The notes under the pieces were generated by a model. It was not told the DNA's origin and did not search any database. It saw only the letters and a list, made by a program, of their open reading frames with translations. Shown here piece after piece: positions 55,901 through 64,000 of a stretch of DNA of 64,000 bases (position 1 is its first letter; every line of letters begins with the position of its first letter). The DNA is taken from the NCBI GenBank assembly GCA_033297205.1, contig MU859257.1, positions 1 through 64,000 on the forward strand. Reading direction: 5' to 3'. Source of the DNA: Pseudoneurospora amorphoporcata (Eukaryota; Ascomycota; Sordariomycetes; Sordariales; Sordariaceae). Made by a program: the position numbers and the translations under genes.

Positions 55901-56493
55901 AGGTTGATGAGCTGAGCCATTGAGCTTCCGTCTTTGGTCATGATATTAAATGGTTAGAGGTATGTCCGCCGCGTGACAATGGCAGAGAGAGAAGGCTCGT
56001 ACCGATGCGAAGCGAAGCGGTTGCCTGCGATAAGCATCTTTCGCCGACAAGTTGTTCATTGTTTAAGGTTTTGGTTCTTTCATCAATCAAAACCAGTTTA
56101 CTTTTCCTTGCTTAACCCTAACCCTATGAGCTACAGACAAGCGTTTTTAGCGGGGATGAATGCACTGTAAAATTGATGCGGGCCGCTGCGACGCGGGTCA
56201 AGCTGCAGCGACGCGTCTATCACACAATCAAGGACCTCGATGAACCACCACTTTTTCCCGTTAGACATGATGATGAGATAGAAAATATCAATTGCACATT
56301 CCTATTTTCAGCCCGTCTACTAGACGCGCTTCTTCCAAGATCTGTATTTGCGGTCGAACACGCTAACCTGCCCATATTGTCTCGGGGGTGGAAGATGCTT
56401 TGAGGCTCAAATCGTCGTCGTTCGACAAAATATCGAGAAGCAGAACAGACTTCTTTCCTTCACCAGCCCTTCGATCCGAAAGACACCGCCGCC
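49947..56493. other. 6.5-kb region without a supported gene
   Basis: It lies between divergent starts of the flippase (49946, minus) and the PIP-motif gene (56494, plus). Both strands hold many open frames of 60-170 codons that overlap each other and lack introns, domains or family resemblance; the longest, 52482-52988 minus (168 aa), has no convincing protein features. Visible elements: a pentanucleotide run GGGCA (about 53616-53633), a hairpin (52476-52495), a TATAAAA (52514-52520) and two telomere-like units (56112-56125). It may contain long untranslated leaders, non-coding RNA genes or old transposon debris that I cannot identify. Confidence 0.5.
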
Positions 56494-58764
56494 ATGCCCA
56501 AGAACGCTGCAATTACGAGCTTCTTCAAGCCGGCCCCGCGGGACTCGCAGGACTCCCAAGGAAGCTCCCAGGCGCCCCAATCTTCGATCCCACGATCACC
56601 CATCCGGGCAGTCATGTCACCCTTCAAAATGCCTGGAACTCCAGGAACGGGTTTCAAGTCATCATTACCTATCAGGTCTCCCGTACCTCCGCCATGTTCC
56701 CCGTTGACGCTTCTATCATCACCACTGAAGCCTCGATCGATTGTAAAGCCGGTACGAGACCGAAATGCCGTCATCGGAGCATCCGACGAAGACGACAACG
56801 ACAGCAGCGATTTCATATCATCGGACGATGACCTGCCCGATCTCTTCGCGGAACCCAAGACCGAAGTGCCTGTGTCAATTCGAGCAAATAAAAGCCCGAC
56901 GAGAGGGCCATCGTCAAAACGTGTGGCATCAGCCAAGTTGGTGGTGTCGCCCATCAACTTCAACAAGAAGCACAAGTTCGACATGAAGGCGATCTTGAAG
57001 CATACCGAGGCAGAGAAGAAGATAGCAGAGAGCGAGAAGCGGGTCGAGAAGCTCATGGCCGAGGATGAGGAGGAAAAGACAGCAGAGCCACTGGCTGTCA
57101 AAAAGGAGGGCACCACGACCCTACATGATGACATATGCAACATGATGTCCGAAGCGGAAGACAGCCAGGAGGAGACCAAGAAGGAGAAGCTGCTAAGGGC
57201 CGTGAAGAGGATAGAAGCCACAAGTCAGAGGACACGATGGTACTTCTTTGACGACGACCATGGACACAAGGCCGTCGATGATTTGTCCATAAGCTTCCGG
57301 AACAAGTTCCCTCAGCAGGCGGCTACCGGTGCTTGGAAAATCCTGGCACCACAAAAGGGGAGAATGGATCTCATCGAACGCGGAGTTGCGTATCATCTTC
57401 AATGCAAGCTACAGAACATACCCGACGAGATCTTCATCTGGATCGTAGACGAGTTACCATTCGTCAAGACAAGGAGGTTACGAGAGTCCAACCTCAGACT
57501 CCTAGGCATTTGTCCCGAGCAAGCAGGCCGACTACTCACCCCCGACCGTATCACCCAACTCTTCCGCACCATCGGCACACCCAAGCGATGTCTCGAGACG
57601 CCATCATCATCATCATCAGAAGACAACAGCGAGCAAAAGAAGCCCGACCCCGGCCGTCCCTACAACATCGACAGAGACTGGACCCCCCTCCGCACCGTCC
57701 TGCGCATCCTCTCCGAGACCTCTGGCGGGCTCTCCATCAACTCCCTCACCCGCTCCACGACCCTCCTCCTCCGTCTGGGCATGGACGCCCTCATCCGTCG
57801 CAATCCGGACCTACACTCCACCTTCCGACAAACGCTCATCCACCTCGTCGAAGCCGTGCCCTCCTCCTCCTTCGACGCCTTCTGCCTCTCCTGCTGCACC
57901 AGTCTCTACTCGCTAACCACGAATTCGTGTCTCCTCTCCGACGCTTTGCGGGCTCTTCCCTATCAAACCCCGAAACTAGTCAACCTCCGCCGCCGACTGG
58001 CTTTAGCCTTCCTCTTCGCCTCCGCTTCCACCTCCCTCTTCCCCTCCCCCTTCGGTCCCGGGTCTCTAGTCCCCTCCCCCATCCAAGAGTTTTCCTCGAG
58101 CGACCCTTCCCAAACCTTCACCCTTCCTTTGTTGCTCGCCTACCTCGACATCTCTCCCCATTTTCAGCCAACCCGCTCTTCCTCGTCAGCGGATTACTTC
58201 GTCCTCTCTGCGCAAACCGACCTGTTACGGATAGCCATCGGCGACGGCGACCCCCCTTCTTCTTCTTCTTCTTCTTCTACCCCTCCAGTTTCTTCCCGTT
58301 CTTCCTCCCTTCCGCCCCTCACCCGTCCGTCCGTCCCCTTTTCCGCCTCCAGATCAACCTCCAAATCGACAAGCCCCGAAACAAAACTCCACAACCGCCA
58401 AATTGACCTCCTAACCAAACGCATCCGCACCCTCTGGTCCAACATCCACGACCAATCCGGTTCATCGGCCGAGATTTCTCGGCTGGAAGCCAAACTCAAG
58501 CTGAAAGATCTGGAGAGAAAACTGGAATGGGCGGTTAGGACGAAGCCGGTTAGTAGGGCGAATATTTTTGGGGTGAGGTCTGGAACTGGTGGAGCGGGAT
58601 CCGGAATACTAGGTGGAGGTGGTGGTGAGGATCAGGAGTTTGATAGCGAGGAGGAGAGGGAACGGGAGATGAAGAGGGAGAGGGAGGGGACGGAGCAGAA
58701 AATGTTTATGAGGAGGTTTTTGGGGAAGGGGATGGTGGCAGCGGCGGCGAAGACGGATGTTTGA
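56494..58764 (+). CDS. Putative SLF2/Nse6-like (CANIN/FAM178-type) SMC5/6-associated protein
   Basis: A single exon of 756 aa. The N-terminus MPKNAAITSFFKPAPRDS matches a PCNA-interacting (PIP) motif, with Ile7 and Phe10-Phe11, except that the usual Gln is Asn4. Residues 20-230 are disordered and Ser/Pro/acidic-rich, with basic patches that could be nuclear signals. A helical domain follows near 240-520: RTRWYFFDDDHGHKAVDDLS, GAWKILAPQKGRMDLIERGV, FIWIVDELPFVKTRRLRESN, LRLLGICPEQAGRLLTPDRI, LRTVLRILSETSGGLSINSL. A Ser-rich loop and a terminal charged helix complete it. This layout resembles the FAM178/CANIN family (human SLF2, fission yeast Nse6), which links SMC5/6 to damage sites. I base this on general resemblance only, without an alignment, so the name is tentative. 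The gene itself is secure. Confidence 0.7.
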   Translation: MPKNAAITSFFKPAPRDSQDSQGSSQAPQSSIPRSPIRAVMSPFKMPGTPGTGFKSSLPIRSPVPPPCSPLTLLSSPLKPRSIVKPVRDRNAVIGASDEDDNDSSDFISSDDDLPDLFAEPKTEVPVSIRANKSPTRGPSSKRVASAKLVVSPINFNKKHKFDMKAILKHTEAEKKIAESEKRVEKLMAEDEEEKTAEPLAVKKEGTTTLHDDICNMMSEAEDSQEETKKEKLLRAVKRIEATSQRTRWYFFDDDHGHKAVDDLSISFRNKFPQQAATGAWKILAPQKGRMDLIERGVAYHLQCKLQNIPDEIFIWIVDELPFVKTRRLRESNLRLLGICPEQAGRLLTPDRITQLFRTIGTPKRCLETPSSSSSEDNSEQKKPDPGRPYNIDRDWTPLRTVLRILSETSGGLSINSLTRSTTLLLRLGMDALIRRNPDLHSTFRQTLIHLVEAVPSSSFDAFCLSCCTSLYSLTTNSCLLSDALRALPYQTPKLVNLRRRLALAFLFASASTSLFPSPFGPGSLVPSPIQEFSSSDPSQTFTLPLLLAYLDISPHFQPTRSSSSADYFVLSAQTDLLRIAIGDGDPPSSSSSSSTPPVSSRSSSLPPLTRPSVPFSASRSTSKSTSPETKLHNRQIDLLTKRIRTLWSNIHDQSGSSAEISRLEAKLKLKDLERKLEWAVRTKPVSRANIFGVRSGTGGAGSGILGGGGGEDQEFDSEEEREREMKREREGTEQKMFMRRFLGKGMVAAAAKTDV

Positions 58765-59439
58765 AAGTGAATGGGGGTTTGTTGGGTTTGTTGGTGTTGG
58801 GGTGTGTATATAGTAATAGTTGGATTTTGGGCGTTAGGAGGAACTGTATAATGGTGTTGGAATTTGGAGGCTATTGGGTACGGCGTATTGCTGGGTTGTG
58901 TTTGTCTGTTTAGGTGCCTTGAAAACATGGACATGAAGAAGTGCAGAACGCGAATAGAGCGTCAAGTTACGTTCACTGCTGTTAAGTCATATCTGGCATG
59001 GTTAGCTTGTGTTAAAGAATGCAAAGCTGTCAGATGGTTGGCGAAGTCTCAAGAAAGTCCGAAAGCACAGGGTTGGTTCGAGCCAACAGCATGGGAAGAA
59101 CAGTTGCTTTGCGTTAAACAAAGGGAACAGTAAAAACAACTGTAACATACAAAAACTCTAACATGATAGCCCATGTATGCATTCATCCATCCATCCACAA
59201 CCACCTGCTACTCTGCCTGCCAACCTTTTCTTGGCTTAACTTGTCTTGTCATTGAACATCATCAAACAACGAAGAGCCCCCATTGCTTTGTCCCGACCCC
59301 AGAATCATTCCGCTCCGGGGCTTCGTTCACAGGGCCTCTTCTTTGAACATTAGGTGCCGTGACTCCTTCAAGGAAACCAACCCCTTCAAGGAAACCAACC
59401 CCTACTTCATATTCATAACCGGCCGCAGAAGTGGCACAT
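58765..59439. other. Convergent 3' flanks
   Basis: Lies between the stops of the PIP-motif gene and VMA4. Contains a tandem duplication at about 59364-59400. No gene supported. Confidence 0.4.
59364..59400 (+). repeat. 18-bp tandem duplication
   Basis: The unit CCTTCAAGGAAACCAACC occurs twice in direct succession, 40 bases beyond the VMA4 stop codon, so within its probable 3' UTR. Confidence 0.85.
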
Positions 59440-60289
59440 TTAGTCGAAGAACTTGCGGTTGGGGTTGTCGCCGAAAAGAGCCTTGCGCATCGCCGGGAGA
59501 GCGCTGTCCTTAAGCAAGTTCAACCTGGCCTCGAAGGTGTTGTCAATATCGATCTTGCCGTTTCCGCCGACAATGACGACGCCACCAGCGCTATTTGTTG
59601 TTGTCTTCCGTTAGCATATCTTCTTCCTTCCTTGCTAGCAACTTGGACCGGAGTGAGTCAGTGGTGTAACCTACCTCCCCTCAGCAACGGGATTCTCCTC
59701 ATCAATCGTCGCCTTAACATCCTTATCCATCTTCTCCTTGTACTCCTTGCTCGCCGCCTCGCTCGCCTGCCTCACGACATCATAATCCGCCTTGCGCGCG
59801 CGGATCTGCAGCTCAGGCTCGTTCATGGCGTAGAAGCCCTCGAGGATCAGGCCCTTGAGGATGTCCTGGTAGCGGCCCTGGTCGCTTGTGGCCTCGCCCA
59901 GCTGGGCGCTGGCGGCCTCGAAGATGTCATCCAGAAGCTCCTGGCGCGCGCCAAGCACCTTCAAACGTGTCTTGTTGGCCACCGTCGACCGCGTAATCTG
60001 CTGCGACATCTGCGCCTGCTTGAACTTCTTGGCGTAGGTCGAGTCGATGGCGTCCGTCTCTTGGCGGACCAGCTTGGACTTTTCGATGGCAAATTCCTCG
60101 TTGGCTTTGATCTCGATCTCGCGCGCTTTTTCTTCGGCTTCCTGCTTGATGAAGGCCGTCATCTTGCGAAGCTCTTGTCCGACCTGGTTCAGTGGCTTTT
60201 GTTAGCGCTGGCATCATCGCGAGGTATCTATCTGCTGGACTTTCGAATTGACCTACCTGATCGTCGGACAAGGCGTGAATTTGTGACAT
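59440..60289 (-). CDS. VMA4: V-type proton ATPase subunit E
   Basis: Three exons: 60289-60257, 60183-59675 and 59590-59440; 230 aa, the normal family length. Subunit E forms the peripheral stator stalks (with G) that hold the V1 head against the membrane sector during proton pumping at vacuole and other endomembranes. The long N-terminal helix is clear (QELRKMTAFIKQEAEEKARE, IKANEEFAIEKSKLVRQETD, then QAQMSQQITRSTVANKTRLK). The C-terminal globular part contains ILKGLILEGFYAMNEPELQI and the signature GGVVIVGGNGKIDIDNTFEA, ending RKALFGDNPNRKFFD. The introns (73 and 84 bp) fall after residue 11 and in the globular domain, with GCTAAC branch sites. Confidence 0.97.
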
Positions 60290-61848
60290 TTTGGCTGGTG
60301 GTTACAGAGGTATTCTAGGGAATAGGTTGTTTTGGTTGTTGTCGTGGTGGAGGTGGTGGTGGTTCGGTATAGGACCGGGACGCCGAGGACGGGTTATCGA
60401 GGATGTGATGTCGTCGGTCGTCCTTGGGAGGGGAAGCTCACGCGGGGCAGAGAGCTAACTTGGATCGATATCGGGTATAAGGCGAAGAAGCGAAGTGTAG
60501 GGACGCTAAGGTGATCGCGATCTATCAAAAGTCGGAAAACAAGGCTGAAAGGGTATCGCAGTTGCTGGTATTGTTTAACGAAGGATATCGTTGAACGACG
60601 TCGACTAATAGATGTTGCCCGTTGACGCAGCTTGGGGGGGATGATGTTGGCTTGGCATTGCCCGAAGGCTGGCGCAACAGCAACCCCGGCCCTGGACAAT
60701 CTGGTGGTGGTCATCGGCCAACTCGTTGGCGCTGTAACGACGTCGCTCACTGCAGGCATTGGCCCTATCTGCGGCAGGCACTAGCCACAGCAAACCCCAC
60801 CTTTGGCGGGAAGCACCATGACGGGAAGCATCAGCCTCCTATCGGTATCGAATGCCTGCCGCTAAGGACGGGATGAATCGGCGGTCCATTTCCCAACATG
60901 ATCACTGTCGGCTAGTACCTAGCTGCAAGTGATGTCCGGAGAGAAGCAACCTGAATGGCCTGTGTCAGGTGATTGGACCCACCAGCCACTCACCGCGGTT
61001 GGTCACTCTTCATCGGGCAATCCAAGTCACTCAGGGCACAGCATTGACTGCCCGGACATGTGCTGCAGATGCGCTGCACTGCGCGTGAGAGCGTCGCGCT
61101 AGACCACCTTTCAGCCCGTTTCGGTGACCATGGCCGTGTTCTTTTGCAGAAAAAGAGTCCAGTCCAGGTTCGACGCCCGGTGGTTTCCTTGTTCCTTCAT
61201 GCGTCAAGGCCCGATCCATACGAGTCTCATACAAGTTGCCCTGTCCTTTCCATTTTTTCAACAGTTAATGTTTCGTCTCTCGAATACAATTTCCCCCCTT
61301 CCACTTACAAACCAAACCACTCCTTTCGTGATACCAGTCCGGTGAAGCATCCGAGATTTGCACTCAGTTGCAACAGGTCGATAGCTATTTCACCTGCCCT
61401 GCGGCCGCGTATTACTGCCCTGAGACATCAGGGAGAAACACGCTAAAACAGTCCAATTGTCCAGCGAGGTCCCCACGGCCGCTAACGACCAACTTTATCG
61501 TCCTCTATCTACCTCGCTACCTTACCTTATACCTACGACCGACCGACTCGACCGTTTGCGACACACCTACGTACCAAGACTACCGAATTGAAACACAGGA
61601 CGACTTCCGCCTCCTTACCGATTGCGCACCTGACTTGGTCTTCGTGCGCTCGAATTACGTCGATACCATACCCAACAACCCTCTTTGTCGTTGTACAGAT
61701 CCTCCCCTCGATCCAACAACTTACCCGGACAACCTCAGCGACCGAACGGCATCTCCGTCACGATATTCCCCCATGCAAACATAGCATAACAGCCGCCACC
61801 TCGCCCTCTGGCTGTCTGGGTGAAAGATAGCCTCAAATCACAGGCGCG
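60290..61848. promoter_or_regulatory. Divergent region between VMA4 and NIPA transporter genes
   Basis: About 1.56 kb. The 500 bases before 61849 are C-rich with ACC/CTACC repeats typical of long fungal 5' leaders. An open frame there (61368-61784) has no protein-like features. No RNA gene recognised. Confidence 0.4.
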
Positions 61849-63902
61849 ATGGGGCTCATTGGCGGCATCTCTCCTGGAGGGGGCATTGCTGTAAGCTAAA
61901 CCCAATACTCGACATCACTTCTTCCACCGATAACGTTCTGATCTTGTGCGCAACTACGTAGCTCGGAATAATAGTCGGCTTGATATCCACGAGCGTCCAG
62001 AGTCTCGGCCTCACGCTACAACGCAAGTCACACATACTCGAAGATGAAAAAGGGCCCTACGATGTACGACGACCGCCTTACCGAAGAAGGAGGTGGCAGA
62101 TAGGAATGGGCATGTTCATCATCTCCAACGTCATAGGAAGCTCGGTTCAGATATCGGTCCTCCCTTTACCGGTCCTCTCGACTCTCCAAGCGTCCGGCTT
62201 GGTATTCAACTCGATTTGCGCCACCCTAATTCTCGGCGAACCGTTCACGAGGTGGTCATTATGGGGGACCTTGTTGGTCTGCGGCGGCGCAGTCTTGATC
62301 GCTATCTTCGGGGCTATTCCCTCGCCGGCGCATAAACTGAGCGAGTTGCTGGAGTTGCTGGGAAGAGGTCCCTTTGTGGCCTGGATGGTGTTTCAGGCCA
62401 TCCTCGTGCTGGGCATTGCGATCGCGACAGATGTGATCAGCAACTTCACCAAGTTGATGCAGTGCTCTCGGTTCCGCCTTGCTCGGGGTTTTGCGTACGG
62501 GTGCATAAGTGGCATCTTGTCTGCTCACTCCCTGCTGGTGGCCAAGTCAGCCGTCGAACTGCTCGTCAAGACGCTTGTGGACGGCGAAAACCAGTTCGTC
62601 CACTGGGAGTCCTGGGCCATTCTCGTGGCCCTTGTCACGCTCGCTCTCAGCCAACTCTACTACCTACACCGCGGCCTGAAACTGGTTTCGACCTCGGTTC
62701 TATACCCACTAATATTTTGCGTCTATAACATCATCGCCATTCTGGATGGCCTAATCTACTTTGATCAGACCGAACTGATCAGCCCGCTCCAGGCGTGCCT
62801 AATCACCCTCGGCACCGTCATCCTTCTCACCGGTGTCCTGGCACTATCCTGGCGTCTACACGACGAGCAACACACTCCCGGCGTTGGCCAGTCGACACTC
62901 GCCCCAGGAATGGGCCTGGTCGAAGACACAGACGCGGAAGACGACGAAGAGGCCGTCCTCCTCCGCTCCGACATTGAAGACGAGGAAGAACGGGTCGGCA
63001 TTCCCTCCCCACGCTTATACAGCTACAGCACCTTCAGCACCAGCCAATCCCGACTACAAGGAGACGGCACCTCTCAAGGTGGGAGCGGCGGGCCCGTCCT
63101 GGTAACAGCACCACCAAAGCGGCAGCGTTCCCTCGCAGGCCAATCGATCCGTACCCTCCCTTCAAACAGATGGACCGAACGCGCCGAAATCTGGGACGAG
63201 CTCGAAGACCGCGACACGCCACCCGACCACTCCTCCCTCTCCTCCCCTGCCTTCCTCTCCAGCAGCAGGCGCCGCTCAACCACTTTACCTGTTACAAATC
63301 CCAACGAGGGTACCTCCCTCCTCCACCCGCGCCGAAGAGAAGTAAGCGATAGCCACAACCAGTTTGCGCCCAGAGCAGCCACCGACCTCGCCTCGCCCCG
63401 ACGGAACTTTCGGAGACGGAGAAAGTCCACTGGTTTCCCGGGCTTCATCCCGCGTAAGCCGTCAGCGACGACGGGAGCACCGCGGAAACCATCAGGTGGT
63501 GGTGGGCTGCAGGATATTGTTGGTGGATTCCTGAGAGCGAGGTGGTGGAAGAATAAACCCAAGACTACACTGGGTGTGCCATCGTTGAGGGAGGAGGCGA
63601 TAGTGGCTGCGAGGAATAGGATACATGAGGAAGAAGAAGGGGAGGGGTTGTTGGAGGGTTATCAGCATCAACCCCAAGCCCAGGCCCAATACCAAGGGCA
63701 AGCAGCGTCGGGGTCAGGATCAGGGTCAGGGTCAGGGACACATAGTGAGAGGATGTCTCCAAAGACTGGGCATAGAGGAACCGAGGGGCGGTTATCACTC
63801 GATGGTGTACAAGGGCCAGGACCGTCAACAAATACAAAAACAACAGGAGGAGGAGGGATAAGGAATAATGGGAGGCGCAAGGTTGATGATACCCCGGTAT
63901 AG
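61849..63902 (+). CDS. NIPA-type magnesium transporter with long cytoplasmic tail
   Basis: Two exons, 61849-61890 (MGLIGGISPGGGIA) and 61962-63902, with a 71-bp intron; 660 aa. The N-terminal 350 residues form an EamA/DMT-like membrane domain of about nine segments, with features of NIPA proteins: LGIIVGLISTSVQSLGLTLQRKSH at the start, ISVLPLPVLSTLQASGLVFN, LGEPFTRWSLWGTLLVCGGA, GISGILSAHSLLVAKSAVEL-like helix (actual residues CISGILSAHSLL) and YPLIFCVYNIIAILDGLIYF. NIPA family members move Mg2+ and other divalent cations. The C-terminal 310 residues are hydrophilic and Ser/Arg/Pro-rich, ending in a Gly-Ser run coded by a GGGTCA repeat (about 63708-63740). This tail is longer than in animal NIPA proteins and probably regulatory. 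The start is supported by the in-frame splice to the first membrane helix. Confidence 0.88.
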
Positions 63903-64000
63903 TAGACCGCGTGTGTTTGCTCAGGGTTGGGTTGGCGGCGCTTGGGGGTTCTGGCTTTGACTTTTTTTTTATCATTTTTCTTCTATAGGTGGAAGGAGTA
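63903..64000. other. 3' flank of the NIPA gene
   Basis: A T run at 63961-63970 lies shortly after the stop codon. The window ends here. Confidence 0.4.

Noticed and set aside
61368..61784. 138-codon open frame ahead of the NIPA gene
   Set aside because: C-rich leader sequence that happens to be open; composition is unlike the neighbouring genes and it has no family features.

Overview
This is nuclear DNA of a filamentous ascomycete, most likely a Sordariomycete of the Neurospora/Sordaria type. The reasons are: genes split by 50-160 bp introns with GTAAGT-like donors and CTAAC branch points; promoters and low-complexity proteins full of simple repeats; an ascomycete housekeeping set (CHS5, eIF1A, LAS17, XPF/RAD1, MSC7, DNF1-type flippase, V-ATPase subunit E); and a retrotransposon relic carrying the signature of repeat-induced point mutation (RIP). 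All splice sites were read by eye.

Region 1 (1-16.5 kb) is accessory-looking. It opens with a RIP-damaged Ty3/gypsy integrase on the minus strand (1-780), then about 4 kb with only doubtful gene remnants. Next is a very large minus-strand gene (4967-10754) joining an alpha/beta-hydrolase-like (SesB-type) domain, a STAND/NACHT-like domain, about 17 ankyrin repeats and a ZZ-like finger. The hydrolase nucleophile, Walker A motif, Walker B motif and part of the zinc site all look degenerate. An unrecognised 320-aa gene (11357-12319) lies divergent to it, followed by an ankyrin plus subtilisin (S8) gene (13133-16435) with an intact catalytic triad but a 1-bp frame break in its ankyrin part. The architecture resembles fungal NLR/allorecognition loci.

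Region 2 (16.5-30 kb): a spacer with a duplicated small coding motif, a 1,466-aa disordered protein, a short-chain dehydrogenase with a serine-rich insertion, CHS5, a basic protein of unknown function and five-exon eIF1A.

Region 3 (30-50 kb) is housekeeping: LAS17/WASP, a 77-aa conserved-looking small protein, the XPF/RAD1 nuclease, a 79-aa membrane protein whose first exon is just an acylation signal, an MSC7-type aldehyde dehydrogenase and a DNF1/2-type P4-ATPase.

Region 4 (50-64 kb): a 6.5-kb stretch without a convincing gene, then a gene with a PIP-like N-terminus that may be the SLF2/Nse6 partner of SMC5/6, V-ATPase subunit E and a NIPA-type magnesium transporter. No tRNA, rRNA, CRISPR or intact transposon was recognised.
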